DNA of 64,000 nt, taken from an uncultured Bacteroides sp. GTDB lineage: Bacteria > Bacteroidota > Bacteroidia > Bacteroidales > Bacteroidaceae. Numbering within the stretch: the first letter of the stretch is position 1; each line of letters opens with the position of its first letter. Under the pieces are notes generated by a model. That model was not told the DNA's origin and searched no databases. It saw only the letters and a list, made by a program, of their open reading frames with translations. The stretch covers positions 1-64,000 of the forward strand of contig USLU01000019.1 in the NCBI GenBank assembly GCA_900555635.1, in the 5' to 3' direction. The translations under genes and the position numbers were made by a program. Positions 9,065 through 18,900 of this stretch are shown here, one piece after another.

Positions 9065-11053
9065 ATGGGTAATATAACACCTGAAAGTATAGTCAATGAC
9101 TTGCGTTACTTGCAACTGCTGTCACGCAGTTTTCCTACAATCGCCGATGCCAGTACGGAAATCATTAACCTGGAAGCGATTCTGAATCTGCCGAAAGGCA
9201 CGGAGCACTTCCTGACGGATATTCATGGTGAATATGAAGCTTTTCAACATGTTTTGAAGAATGCATCGGGTGCTGTAAAGCGCAAGGTGAACGAAATCTT
9301 CGGTCATACGTTGCGCGAGAGTGAGAAGAAAGAAATTTGCACGCTGATTTATTATCCTGAAGAGAAGTTACAGTTGATAAAGGAGCAGGAAACCGACTTG
9401 GACGACTGGTACCTGATTACCTTGAACCAGTTGGTGAAAGTTTGTCAGAACGTTTCTTCCAAATATACCCGTTCGAAAGTACGCAAGGCTCTTCCGGCGG
9501 AGTTTTCGTATATTATTCAAGAGCTGTTGCACGAATCTACCATAGAGCCTAATAAGCATGCTTATATCAATGTAATCATCAGCACCATTATTACAACCAA
9601 GCGGGCGGATGATTTCATTGTCGCCATGTGTAACCTTATCCAGCGCCTGACTATCGACTCACTACATATCGTCGGTGATATCTACGACCGTGGTCCGGGA
9701 GCGCACATCATCATGGACACGCTTTGCGATTATCATAACTTCGACATCCAATGGGGAAACCATGATATCCTGTGGATGGGAGCTGCATCAGGCAATGACG
9801 CCTGTATTGCCAACGTAATCCGTATGTCCATGCGTTATGCCAATCTGGCAACGCTCGAAGATGGCTATGGCATCAATCTCTTGCCGCTTGCCACCTTTGC
9901 TATGGATACTTATGCAGACGATCCTTGCACGATCTTTGCGCCGAAAATGAACTTTGCCGATGCAGAATACAACGAGAAAACGTTGCGTTTGATAACCCAA
10001 ATGCATAAAGCAATCACCATTATCCAGCTTAAATTGGAGGCGGAGATTATCAGCCGTCGTCCTGAGTTCGGTATGGAGAATCGTAAATTGCTGCATAAGA
10101 TTGATATGGAGCGTGGCGTGTTTGTGTATGAAGGAAAAGAATATCCATTGCGCGATACCAATTTCCCAACCATCGACCCGGCAGATCCGTATCGTTTGTC
10201 GGATGAAGAACGCGAACTGGTGACCCGCATCCATACCTCTTTCATGAATAGCGAGAAGATGAAGAAGCACATGCGTTGTCTGTTTACATACGGTGGCATG
10301 TACTTGGTTTGTAATAGCAATCTGCTTTATCATGCTTCAGTGCCGTTGAATGAAGATGGTAGTTTTAAACATGTACGTATTGGTAAGAAAGAATATTGGG
10401 GACATAAATTATTGCAGAAAACAGATCAGTTGATCCGTACTGCATATTTCGATGAAGACGGATCGAAAGAGAAACAGTTTGCTTTGGATTATGTATGGTA
10501 TATGTGGTGTGGACCGGATGCGCCTTCGTTTGATAAAGATAAAATGGCTACGTTCGAGCGCTATTTTGTTGCTGACAAGTCGCTGCACAAGGAAACCAAA
10601 GGATACTATTACTCCCTGCGCAATAAGGCGGAAGTTTGTGAAAGTATCTTAGCTGAATTCGGTGTGGAGCCGGGACCTCATTCCCATATTATTAACGGTC
10701 ATGTTCCGGTGAAGATCATCAAGGGAGAGAAGCCTATTAAAGCCGATGGTAAATTGCTGGTGATTGATGGAGGATTCTCAAAAGCCTATCAGCCCGAAAC
10801 CGGAATTGCCGGCTATACGTTGGTATACCATTCCCACGGTTTGCAATTGGTGCAACACGAACCTTTCCAAAGTCGCCAAAAGGCTATTGAAGAAGGGCAG
10901 GATATTAAATCCACCACCTTTGTTATCGAGTTCAACTCCCAACGGATGATGGTGAAGAACACGGATAAAGGAGCGGTACTTGCTACGCAGATAGAAGACC
11001 TTAAGAAGTTGTTGGTGGCTTATAGAACAGGGTTTATCAAGGAAAAGCAATAA
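9065..11053 (+). CDS. fbp: Class III fructose-1,6-bisphosphatase
   Basis: 662 residues, the usual size of the class III (Firmicutes/Bacteroidetes) FBPase. It hydrolyses fructose 1,6-bisphosphate to fructose 6-phosphate in gluconeogenesis. The N-terminus has the family segment YLQLLSRSFPTIADASTEII. The metallophosphatase core is visible: LTDIHGEYEAF, HIVGDIYDRGPGAH, FDIQWGNHDILWMGA, and later INGHVPVKIIKGE with LLVIDGGFSKAYQ. These supply the Asp, His and Asn metal ligands. It is separated from the upstream transporter by a tandem-repeat block. The class I aldolase at 3.8 kb acts on the same metabolite. Confidence 0.95.
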   Translation: MGNITPESIVNDLRYLQLLSRSFPTIADASTEIINLEAILNLPKGTEHFLTDIHGEYEAFQHVLKNASGAVKRKVNEIFGHTLRESEKKEICTLIYYPEEKLQLIKEQETDLDDWYLITLNQLVKVCQNVSSKYTRSKVRKALPAEFSYIIQELLHESTIEPNKHAYINVIISTIITTKRADDFIVAMCNLIQRLTIDSLHIVGDIYDRGPGAHIIMDTLCDYHNFDIQWGNHDILWMGAASGNDACIANVIRMSMRYANLATLEDGYGINLLPLATFAMDTYADDPCTIFAPKMNFADAEYNEKTLRLITQMHKAITIIQLKLEAEIISRRPEFGMENRKLLHKIDMERGVFVYEGKEYPLRDTNFPTIDPADPYRLSDEERELVTRIHTSFMNSEKMKKHMRCLFTYGGMYLVCNSNLLYHASVPLNEDGSFKHVRIGKKEYWGHKLLQKTDQLIRTAYFDEDGSKEKQFALDYVWYMWCGPDAPSFDKDKMATFERYFVADKSLHKETKGYYYSLRNKAEVCESILAEFGVEPGPHSHIINGHVPVKIIKGEKPIKADGKLLVIDGGFSKAYQPETGIAGYTLVYHSHGLQLVQHEPFQSRQKAIEEGQDIKSTTFVIEFNSQRMMVKNTDKGAVLATQIEDLKKLLVAYRTGFIKEKQ

Positions 11054-11108
11054 AGAGGAGGAGGAGAGGAGAAGCCAGCCGTTTTAAAACAGCAAGATAT
11101 TCGGCGTT

Positions 11109-12344
11109 TTAGTATTTGAATAGAACAACTCCTCCTTCAACAATCATCCCTTTATCATAAGTCACCCCTTTGGTATAGTAACGACTGCCACCGTAACCAC
11201 CTGTGAGGAATACACCCATATATTCATTCAATCTATATTCCAGATTGACACGAGCTTGAAGGGCATAAAGGCGGGCAGGAATACCATAATCCTTGTTTTT
11301 GAAAGTCTCTATATGCTGAAAGCCCAGATCACCACTGATAAATAGTTGCTTGTAGAGTGGAAGCTCAAGTCCGGCACGATAGAATAATGCAGCGGAGAAC
11401 TTGTCACTGAAATCCAGATAATGAGTGCCACCACCAAGAATGGTGTAAAACAGCTTGTTTTTAAATCGGGCACCTACATTCAGTTTAGTCGTATTTCCAC
11501 CGAAAACCATCATCTGTACTTTGGTATCAGGGTTGGCATTCACCAGTCCTAATTGGAAACCGTCCAGGCTTTTTTTGTAATAGTTGAATAAACCTATCTG
11601 AAGCCCTTTAGCATGAGAAACGATGTTGATGGGAGAAAGCTGCACGCCTCTGGCTGTACCGCCTACCACATTGCCCAGACCGGAGATTTGAATACCGCGC
11701 ATATCTTCACCGGTTATGCTGGCAAGACCGGAGAGTTGCATTCCCTTTAAATCTTTACCTACTATGCCCAACAAACCGGCAGATGACAATCCTTGAAAAT
11801 CTTCTCCGGCAATATTGGCGAGTCCTGCAAAGTGCACACCGGAAGAAGCTGCACCACTGATGTTTAATAAGCCACCTATAACTACTCCTTGACTATGGTC
11901 TCCGCAGATATTTGTCAATCCGGAAAGAATAACTCCCCGAGCGTTGTTGCCTGTAATTCCTACCAATCCGGAAACAGAAAGACCGACCAGGTTATCTCCA
12001 TTGATGTTGGTAATGCCGGCAAACTGTATACCGTGCATACTTCCACCGACTACATTCGACAATCCTCCCAGCTGTATGCCGTTGACGTCTCTGCCTACTA
12101 CTCCGCCAAGAACATTTATTCCTAAACCATCTAAACGGTTCATGGATGAAAATATACCCAGATTAAAACACGTACTACCCACCGTATCAGTACGTTGGGT
12201 AGATAGGTTTTTCCAAAGCGAAAGGTTTATACCTAATGGCCCATGATCTGTTCGTGGGGCACGTTGTTTCTGATTGTTTTCTTGAGCAAAATTTGTTCCT
12301 GTTACAAAAAGTAATAGAATGAGAAATGAAAAGAAATGTTTCAT
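11109..12344 (-). CDS. Surface protein with ten exact 16-residue repeats and a C-terminal beta-barrel-like region
   Basis: 411 residues with a signal peptide (MKHFFSFLILLLFVTGTNFA). Residues 73-232 are ten uninterrupted 16-residue units of the form G-(I/V/L)-x-x-x-G-(L/I)-x-x-(I/V)-x-G-x-x-x-x, for example GIQLGGLSNVVGGSMH and GMQLSGLASITGEDMR. A short half-matching unit follows. This periodicity implies a beta-solenoid. From about 250 to the end the sequence shows alternating aromatic/hydrophobic strands and ends in VVLFKY, as expected for an outer-membrane barrel. It resembles LA_2272-type surface repeat proteins, a family of unknown function. It is followed at 12 bases by the start-proximal end region of the ligase gene, which lies upstream in the same direction. 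Confidence 0.7.
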   Translation of the reverse strand: MKHFFSFLILLLFVTGTNFAQENNQKQRAPRTDHGPLGINLSLWKNLSTQRTDTVGSTCFNLGIFSSMNRLDGLGINVLGGVVGRDVNGIQLGGLSNVVGGSMHGIQFAGITNINGDNLVGLSVSGLVGITGNNARGVILSGLTNICGDHSQGVVIGGLLNISGAASSGVHFAGLANIAGEDFQGLSSAGLLGIVGKDLKGMQLSGLASITGEDMRGIQISGLGNVVGGTARGVQLSPINIVSHAKGLQIGLFNYYKKSLDGFQLGLVNANPDTKVQMMVFGGNTTKLNVGARFKNKLFYTILGGGTHYLDFSDKFSAALFYRAGLELPLYKQLFISGDLGFQHIETFKNKDYGIPARLYALQARVNLEYRLNEYMGVFLTGGYGGSRYYTKGVTYDKGMIVEGGVVLFKY

Positions 12345-12356
12345 CTTATTATGTAT

Positions 12357-14015
12357 TTATCCTTTAGCCTCTTGATACAAGAAGCGTTTAATCGATTTCT
12401 TAGGTGTTTTTTCGAATTCTTCCGGATATATTTTCATTTTTGATAATTGGCTGTAAGCGGGAAGTTCGGTATTCAAATTCACACGGTTTTCTTCCATCAA
12501 GCGCTCGATATCATCATTATTCAATCCGTGAGCAAAAGCCTCGTCAAAGTCGGGATAAACCAGACCGACCAGCTTTTCGTTTTGTTGCACGATGATGCTT
12601 TCGGCTACATAAGGCATGTTGTTCAACTTATCTTCTATTTCTTCGGGATAGATATTTTGTCCGTTTGGTCCGAGAAGCATGTTTTTGCTACGTCCTTTGA
12701 TGGTAACATTGCCTTCGTCATCCATCAAAGCAAGGTCACCGGTATGCAACCAACCCTCTTTATCGAGCACCTGACTCGTTGCTTCTTCGTTTTTGTAATA
12801 GCCTAACATCACATTAGGTCCGCGACAAACAATTTCACCCGGAATGTTTTCAGGGTCCGGAGAAAGGATTTTCACTTCCATGCGAGGCACAGCTTTTCCG
12901 CAAGAACCCGGTTTGAAGCGTGACCAGTCTTCGTAACAGATGATAGGGCCACATTCGGTCATGCCGTAACCTACGGTATAGGGGAACTCGATCATGCGCA
13001 GGAATTGCTCTACTTCCTGATTGAAGGCTGCACCACCCACAACAACTTCGGCAAAGTTGCCACCAAAAGCATTCATGACTTGCTCGCGTACGGTAGCCCG
13101 TATCTTGTCATTAATGATAGGCACTTTAAGCAATAGCTTCATGGTAGGCGTTTCCAGTTTGGGGAGTACATTCTTCTTGATGATCTTCTCTATGATAAGA
13201 GGTACGGCAATCACGAGTTTGGGTCTTACCTCGGCAAATGCCTGGAAGATAATCTTCGGGCTGGGCATACGTGTAAGATAGTAGATGTGGCAACCGGCAG
13301 CGAATTCATACAGGAACTCGAATGCCAATCCGTACATGTGTGCCATAGGAAGTATAGAGACTATTTTGTCACCTGCATTCAGCGATAACACTTCGAAGGC
13401 AAACGTGGTGTTCGACCAAAGGCTGCGGTAAGGCAGCATCACTCCTTTTGAGTAACTGGTGGTACCGGAAGTATAGTTGATGACAGCCAATTCCTCGGGT
13501 TGATCCTTATGATAGGAAATGTGTTCCTTGCGGAAGTTCTTGGGATATTTCTTTCCGAACATCTCGTTAAGATGGTCGCGGGCATAATCCAGCTTATCGG
13601 TACGGGACACAATGATAGAGAAGTCGGTCATCAGCATAATACCTTCCAATAGAGGCATGGCATTTTCATTGAGATTTTCCCAAACCATATCGCCCACAAA
13701 CAGAAGCTTAGCCTCTGAATGATTGACGATATTATGGATGTTATCTGCCTTGAATTCGTGCAGGATAGGAACTATCACTGCGCCATACGTTACTACTGCG
13801 AGAAACGTTACACCCCAGTGGGAGCTATTACGGCCGCAGACGGCAATCTTATCGCCCTTCTTTATCCCGCTTGCTTCAAAAATGATATGTAGCTTTTCTA
13901 TCTTGCGTGCTACATCTTTATATTGTAGAGTTGCTCCTTTATAGTCGGTCAGAGCATCCAGATCCCAATTATTTATAATACTATTTTCTATATAGGCGAT
14001 AAAACTTTGTTCCAT
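12357..14015 (-). CDS. AMP-dependent acyl-CoA synthetase/ligase
   Basis: 552 residues. Activates a carboxylic acid, most likely a long-chain fatty acid, to its acyl-CoA through an acyl-AMP intermediate. The P-loop-like motif INYTSGTTSYSKGVMLPYRSL is at about 187-207. The A5 motif YGMTECGPII, the A7 motif LHTGDLALMDDEGNVTIKGR with its conserved Asp, and KNMLLGPNGQNIYPEEIE follow in order. The last part has lysines (KKSIKRFLY) where the catalytic A10 lysine is expected. ATG at 14015 (MEQSFIAY) is preferred to an in-frame ATG four codons earlier. It sits between a repeat-rich surface protein and a TonB receptor, which does not identify the substrate. Confidence 0.88.
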   Translation of the reverse strand: MEQSFIAYIENSIINNWDLDALTDYKGATLQYKDVARKIEKLHIIFEASGIKKGDKIAVCGRNSSHWGVTFLAVVTYGAVIVPILHEFKADNIHNIVNHSEAKLLFVGDMVWENLNENAMPLLEGIMLMTDFSIIVSRTDKLDYARDHLNEMFGKKYPKNFRKEHISYHKDQPEELAVINYTSGTTSYSKGVMLPYRSLWSNTTFAFEVLSLNAGDKIVSILPMAHMYGLAFEFLYEFAAGCHIYYLTRMPSPKIIFQAFAEVRPKLVIAVPLIIEKIIKKNVLPKLETPTMKLLLKVPIINDKIRATVREQVMNAFGGNFAEVVVGGAAFNQEVEQFLRMIEFPYTVGYGMTECGPIICYEDWSRFKPGSCGKAVPRMEVKILSPDPENIPGEIVCRGPNVMLGYYKNEEATSQVLDKEGWLHTGDLALMDDEGNVTIKGRSKNMLLGPNGQNIYPEEIEDKLNNMPYVAESIIVQQNEKLVGLVYPDFDEAFAHGLNNDDIERLMEENRVNLNTELPAYSQLSKMKIYPEEFEKTPKKSIKRFLYQEAKG

Positions 14016-14110
14016 GATATTGCACATTTAGTTGAAAATTGTGCAAATATAATAGTTTCTATATAGAAAGCAAACTTTTAGACTGAAAATAGTTTTACGA
14101 TAGGCTATTT

Positions 14111-16492
14111 CTAAAATTCTACTGTAACCCCCAGCGTAGGAAGGATTGTTCCGCTTTCTTGTTTCAAATATTTCATTTTATAGCGCTGTTCGTCAACGGG
14201 AGCAGAAGGATTTTCGATGATTCCCGTACTCATTATCACATCCGCTTGCTTTAGTTTGCTTCCGGTAATGTTTTGTATATCGAGGTAGATTCCTACCATG
14301 CAACGGCGGAAGTAGAAAGACTTGTCTACACGCAAATCGAATTGGGCGAAATTAGGAAGTCGCTCTGTGTTATAACGGGAGTAATCAAAATAGGGTTGGC
14401 CTTTGGCATCCCAAGCTTCTACCAGTGAGGACTTCTCAATATCATAAGGGGTGTAGGGCGCTCCTCCGATATAACTTACTTTACCACCTATGCTCCAGCG
14501 GCGGGGCAGATTGTATGTGCCACTCATATTAAGGATAAAGCGATTGTCCCAGGCCGATGAAATGTATTCGGTTTCCGAACGGTTGCGGTATTCGCTGCGG
14601 AACAAAGTAAAGGATGAGACAAGATTAAACTTGCCCGATGCTTGCCATCGAAACATGGTTTCCAGACCGTATGCTCTACCGTTGGCGGTGGAGGCAAGCG
14701 CTTCATTGCCTACCACACCGTAGTCATTGCCTTTGCATGAGAGGGGAATATTATCTTGCAAAGAGAGGGGAATACGGTTGTAACGCTTGAAGAAACCTTC
14801 GGCCGATATCATAAAACGGTCTTGATAATGCCAGTCCAGACCGATACTGCTTTCCAGGACTTGCATATATTTCAGGTCTTTATTAAGATAAGTACCGTTA
14901 TTATCTTTAAAACCCAGGGCGGTATAGGGAGGTAACTGATGGTATAAACCCGCATTTCCGCTTAATGTCCATTGTGGAGTGAGTTTGTAGGAGGCGGAGA
15001 GGCGGGGGGATAGTTGTTTCCAAGGTTGCTTCATTTCGCTGTTATACGTGTTGCCATCCATGCGTATGCCGGCAGAGAGTGCCAGACGCTTGTTGGCAGT
15101 GGTATAATCGGAAGAGAAGAAAGCTCCCCAACTGAAAATGTTGAGAGAGGTTTCGTAAACGGATAGTATACCCGAATTGCCGAATATCTTCTGACGCGAG
15201 TTGTTACTGTAAATCGAATTATTCAGTTCACCTCCTTCACGTAATGTCCACTGTCCGAGATTGGTTTGGTTCTCGAAGCGTAAAGTTGTTTTCTGCTCTA
15301 CGGAACGAAGGCGTAGGGTCAGGTTATCTTCCGAAGAGTCGTCGTTGTTGCGATACTTGATGTTACGGTTATTCAGGTAGTTGTGGCTGAGGATGAGGGA
15401 TTGCACATGTTTGCCGCTGTAATGCCGGTAAGATGCTCCCAAAGTAAAGGTTTCCTGATTGATCGTGGGCAGATAGCTAAGCAAATATTCAGCATCTTCT
15501 CCTTTCTCGTCGGTGTTCAGTTTCATCTTATCGATGCCTACCAGACCGAGAAACGTCAGCTCGTCGTGCTCCGAGAACTTGGTTTTCACTTTGAATTGTC
15601 CATCTATGAAGTTGGGGAGGAAGGGAAGTCCCAAGGCTTTGAACAAGAGTTGCAAGTACGACTGGCGGGCAGAAAAAAGATAAGTGGTGCGGTCGCTCAG
15701 ATGCCCCGTGCCGCTCAATGATACCTCTGAAGCGCCAATGGTAGCTTTGAACGCTTGTTTGTCGGGATTACCGTCTTTCAGACGGAAGTCAAGAACGGAA
15801 CTCAGTGCACCGGAACGGTTGGCGGGAAAAGCACCTGTATAGAAAGTGATTTCTCGGATTAAGTCTGCGTTGACAATGCTCACCGGACCTCCCGAAGCAC
15901 CTTGTGTGGCAAAGTGGTTGATGTTGGGTATCTCGATACCATCCATGTAGAAACGGTTCTCCGAAGGTGAGCCGCCTCGTACAATCAGGTCATTCCGATA
16001 ACCGATAGGGGAGAATGAAACACCGGGATAGGAACGGACAATGCGTGAAACGTCACGGTTGGCTCCCGGGCTTTTCTCTATTTCCTGCAAGCCGATGATG
16101 CGCATACTTACAGGACTTTCCAAACTTCGCCGGAAAGGAGAGGGCATGACAACTACCGTTGATAGCATATTGGCATCTTCCTCCATTTCTATCTCAATGG
16201 ATGGGGTAGAGGCAGATACGATATATTCGGGGGTAGAAACCGTGCGATATCCTATACATGAGGCTTCAAAACGATAAATACCCGGAGGAATTTGTTCGAT
16301 ACGAAATACACCAAGCGAATCGGTAGATGCGCCTTTGCCGGGTATGCCGGTTACAAATACATTGGCGTAGGCAACCGGACGGCGGGATTGTTTGTCAATC
16401 ACCTTTCCATGAACGGAATAGGTTACAGGGACTGCCATTGTGGTGAGATTACCACACAGGAGCAGTGCTAACAATAGCAACAGACGCATCAT
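14111..16492 (-). CDS. TonB-dependent outer-membrane receptor with CarboxypepD-type N-terminal domain
   Basis: 793 residues with a signal peptide (LLLLLALLLCGNLTTMAV). Residues about 25-110 are a carboxypeptidase-regulatory-like beta-sandwich (VHGKVIDKQSRRPVAYANVFV). The plug domain follows (SPVSMRIIGLQEIEKSPGANRD, VRGGSPSENRFYMDGIEIPN). The rest is a beta-barrel ending in TLGVTVEF with a terminal Phe. It should import a substrate across the outer membrane using TonB energy. No SusD-like partner gene is next to it, so a polysaccharide-utilisation role is not supported; siderophore, vitamin or peptide uptake is equally possible. It is 16 bases downstream of fcl, so it may share that transcript. 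Confidence 0.88.
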   Translation of the reverse strand: MMRLLLLLALLLCGNLTTMAVPVTYSVHGKVIDKQSRRPVAYANVFVTGIPGKGASTDSLGVFRIEQIPPGIYRFEASCIGYRTVSTPEYIVSASTPSIEIEMEEDANMLSTVVVMPSPFRRSLESPVSMRIIGLQEIEKSPGANRDVSRIVRSYPGVSFSPIGYRNDLIVRGGSPSENRFYMDGIEIPNINHFATQGASGGPVSIVNADLIREITFYTGAFPANRSGALSSVLDFRLKDGNPDKQAFKATIGASEVSLSGTGHLSDRTTYLFSARQSYLQLLFKALGLPFLPNFIDGQFKVKTKFSEHDELTFLGLVGIDKMKLNTDEKGEDAEYLLSYLPTINQETFTLGASYRHYSGKHVQSLILSHNYLNNRNIKYRNNDDSSEDNLTLRLRSVEQKTTLRFENQTNLGQWTLREGGELNNSIYSNNSRQKIFGNSGILSVYETSLNIFSWGAFFSSDYTTANKRLALSAGIRMDGNTYNSEMKQPWKQLSPRLSASYKLTPQWTLSGNAGLYHQLPPYTALGFKDNNGTYLNKDLKYMQVLESSIGLDWHYQDRFMISAEGFFKRYNRIPLSLQDNIPLSCKGNDYGVVGNEALASTANGRAYGLETMFRWQASGKFNLVSSFTLFRSEYRNRSETEYISSAWDNRFILNMSGTYNLPRRWSIGGKVSYIGGAPYTPYDIEKSSLVEAWDAKGQPYFDYSRYNTERLPNFAQFDLRVDKSFYFRRCMVGIYLDIQNITGSKLKQADVIMSTGIIENPSAPVDEQRYKMKYLKQESGTILPTLGVTVEF

Positions 16493-16508
16493 ACTTAATC
16501 GCTTTTAG

Positions 16509-17582
16509 CTATTTAAGATACCAGGCATACATCCGTTGTACCCCTTCTTCAATTTCCACTTTGTGGTGCCAGCCCAGGGAATGAAGTTTGGAGGGATCGG
16601 TCAACTTACGCATAGTACCGTCCGGTTTAGTGCTGTCGAAGGTAAGTTTGCCTTGATAGCCTACGGTATTGACAATCAACTCTGCCAGTGCACGGATCGT
16701 GATTTCTTTACCTGTACCGATGTTGATATGGCAGTTGCGAATGTCTTTATCACCCTGTCGGTAGGTGTCTTTAAAGTCTACTTGTTCCATGATGAAGACG
16801 CTGGCATCTGCCATCTCCTCGCTCCAAAGAAATTCACGCAGAGGAGTTCCGGTACCCCAAAGTTTCACTTCTTCTTCGCTGATTCCGTACTTGTTCAGGA
16901 TGTTCAGGATCTCTTCTTGGCTGTTCTCGCCACTGATACCTTCCACCGGACGTAAGTTCATATCCCGGCGTACGGCATCCCAGTCGTTTTGCTTCAGGCA
17001 ATGGGCGAGATGTATCTTGCGGATCATGGCGGGGAGCACATGGCTGCGTTCCAGGTCGAAATTGTCATTAGGACCGTAAAGGTTAGTGGGCATTACGGCA
17101 ATATAGTTTGTGCCGTATTGTAGATTAAAGCTTTCGCACATTTTCAGTCCGGCAATTTTGGCGATGGCGTAAGGCTCGTTAGTGTATTCCAGCGGAGAGG
17201 TGAGCAGGGCATCCTCCTTCATGGGTTGTTCGGCGTCGCGGGGGTAGATGCAAGTGCTTCCCAGGAAAAGGAGTTTCTTTACGTTGTGGCGGAAGCTCTC
17301 GCCGATGATGTTCTGCTGTATTTGCAGGTTTTTGTAGATAAAGTCGGCACGGTAGATGCTGTTTGCCATGATGCCGCCTACGAAGGCAGCTGCAAGGAAA
17401 ACATATTCCGGTTGTTCCTCATCGAAGAATTGGCGAACGGCTACGGCATCGAGCAGGTCGAGTTCCTGGTGGCTTTTGCCTACAAGGTTAGTATATCCTT
17501 TCTCTTGCAGGTTCTTCCAAATAGCAGATCCTACCAATCCACGATGACCTGCTACGTATATTTTAGCGTTTTTGTCTAACAT
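16509..17582 (-). CDS. fcl: GDP-L-fucose synthase
   Basis: 357 residues of the short-chain (extended) dehydrogenase fold. Epimerises and reduces GDP-4-keto-6-deoxymannose to GDP-L-fucose with NADPH. The Rossmann motif is VAGHRGLVGSAIW. Other hallmarks are AAAFVGGIMANS, LFLGSTCIYP and the catalytic YAIAKIAGLKMCE (Tyr-x-x-x-Lys), with MPTNLYGPNDNFD after it. The Bacteroides-type insert around residues 200-235 (RRDMNLRPVEGISGEN) makes it longer than the E. coli enzyme. The start is 18 bases after the gmd stop, so the two consecutive steps are encoded together. The product feeds fucosylation of capsule and glycoproteins. Confidence 0.95.
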   Translation of the reverse strand: MLDKNAKIYVAGHRGLVGSAIWKNLQEKGYTNLVGKSHQELDLLDAVAVRQFFDEEQPEYVFLAAAFVGGIMANSIYRADFIYKNLQIQQNIIGESFRHNVKKLLFLGSTCIYPRDAEQPMKEDALLTSPLEYTNEPYAIAKIAGLKMCESFNLQYGTNYIAVMPTNLYGPNDNFDLERSHVLPAMIRKIHLAHCLKQNDWDAVRRDMNLRPVEGISGENSQEEILNILNKYGISEEEVKLWGTGTPLREFLWSEEMADASVFIMEQVDFKDTYRQGDKDIRNCHINIGTGKEITIRALAELIVNTVGYQGKLTFDSTKPDGTMRKLTDPSKLHSLGWHHKVEIEEGVQRMYAWYLK

Positions 17583-17600
17583 AATAATCGCAATTTATTA

Positions 17601-18677
17601 CTAATCTTCTTTGCTTCTCAGGTGCAACTTCTTCACGAATTTCATGTCGTGTGCAGCCATGATGCGTACCAGTTCTTCGAAACTGGTTTGTCTGGGGTTC
17701 CATCCCAACAGTGTTTTGGCTTTGGTGGGATCTCCCAAGAGTTGCTCTACTTCTGCCGGGCGGAAGTACTTAGGATCGACTTCTACAATCACTTTTCCGG
17801 TTTTCACATCGATTCCTTGTTCATCGACTCCTGCACCTTCCCAACGTAATTCGATACCTACTTCCTTGAAAGCAAGGGTAGCGAACTCACGAACGGTATG
17901 CATTTCTCCGGTAGCAATTACGAAATCTTCCGGGGTATCGTGTTGCAGGATGAGCCACATACATTCTACGTAGTCTTTGGCATATCCCCAGTCACGTAGC
18001 GAATCGAGGTTACCCAAGTATAGCTTATCTTGAAAACCTTGTGCGATGCGGGCCGCGGCAAGGGTTATCTTGCGGGTTACGAATGTCTCTCCACGGCGTT
18101 CACTTTCGTGATTGAACAGAATACCATTTACGGCAAACATGCCGTAGCTTTCGCGATAGTTCTTGGTGATCCAGAAACCGTACTGCTTGGCTACACCGTA
18201 TGGGCTGCGGGGATAGAACGGAGTTGTCTCTTTTTGAGGAACTTCCTGTACTTTTCCAAACAGTTCGGAGGTAGATGCCTGGTAGATGCGGGTTTTCTTC
18301 TCCATGCCTAGTATGCGAACCGCTTCGAGCATGCGCAGGGTACCTACGGCATCTGTTTCGGCGGTATATTCGGGTACATCGAAGGATACCTTCACGTGGC
18401 TTTGTGCGGCTAGATTGTATATCTCGTCCGGTTGCACTTGCTGAATGATGCGGATGAGCGAGCTACTATCCGTCATGTCACCGTAATGTAGGTTTATGGT
18501 ACGCTTCTGTTTCATGTCGCGTACCCACTCGTCAAAGTACATGTGTTCTATGCGGGCTGTATTGAAAGAGGAGGAACGGCGCAGGATGCCATGTACTTCG
18601 TATCCTTTTTGCAAAAGGAATTCGGCAAGGAACGAACCGTCCTGTCCGGTAATTCCGGAGATAAGAGCTTTCTTCAT
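17601..18677 (-). CDS. gmd: GDP-mannose 4,6-dehydratase
   Basis: 358 residues. Converts GDP-D-mannose to GDP-4-keto-6-deoxy-D-mannose, the first step to GDP-L-fucose. Shows GITGQDGSFLAEFLLQKGYEVHG, LHYGDMTDSSSL, EIYNLAAQSHVKVSF, and the catalytic YGVAKQYGFWITKNYRE. The start at 18677 (MKKALISG) is preferred over an upstream in-frame ATG at 18713, because that codon overlaps a promoter -7 element on the same strand. The gene is the first of the gmd-fcl pair. Confidence 0.95.
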   Translation of the reverse strand: MKKALISGITGQDGSFLAEFLLQKGYEVHGILRRSSSFNTARIEHMYFDEWVRDMKQKRTINLHYGDMTDSSSLIRIIQQVQPDEIYNLAAQSHVKVSFDVPEYTAETDAVGTLRMLEAVRILGMEKKTRIYQASTSELFGKVQEVPQKETTPFYPRSPYGVAKQYGFWITKNYRESYGMFAVNGILFNHESERRGETFVTRKITLAAARIAQGFQDKLYLGNLDSLRDWGYAKDYVECMWLILQHDTPEDFVIATGEMHTVREFATLAFKEVGIELRWEGAGVDEQGIDVKTGKVIVEVDPKYFRPAEVEQLLGDPTKAKTLLGWNPRQTSFEELVRIMAAHDMKFVKKLHLRSKED

Positions 18678-18710
18678 TCTAACTAATTTTGTTTTCTTTT
18701 TTGTAAGGGA

Positions 18711-18741
18711 CAAAATTCGTCATTTTTTGTGAGATGGCAAA
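18711..18741 (-). promoter_or_regulatory. Promoter of gmd-fcl
   Basis: Read on the minus strand: -33 TTTG (18741-18738), a 19-nt spacer, then GAATTTTG (18718-18711), a near match to TAnnTTTG. Predicted transcription start is about 18704, leaving a short leader before the ATG at 18677. Confidence 0.55.
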
Positions 18742-18750
18742 ACTTATATC

Positions 18751-18778
18751 GTGATTAGTGGTTAGTGATTAGTGATTT
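18751..18778. repeat. Short GTGATTAGT-type intergenic repeat
   Basis: GTGATTAGTGGTTAGTGATT followed by AGTGATTT. It shares its core with the repeats at 40242-40309 and 41381-41450. The surrounding 223 bases (18678-18900) between gmd and the symporter gene hold nothing else I recognise apart from the gmd promoter. Confidence 0.6.
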
Positions 18779-18900
18779 GCTTGAGATGTAAGGTGTATTT
18801 TATACTATTTCATCATGAAAAGAAATAACAAAAGAAGGCTTTTGCATCTTCTTGTAAATCAAGAGAATATCTGTTTTGCTAAAACACAGCCAAAGATTTA

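Noticed and set aside
14111..16492. SusC of a polysaccharide utilisation locus
   Set aside because: It is shorter than typical SusC, no SusD gene follows, and neighbours are nucleotide-sugar genes and an acyl-CoA ligase.
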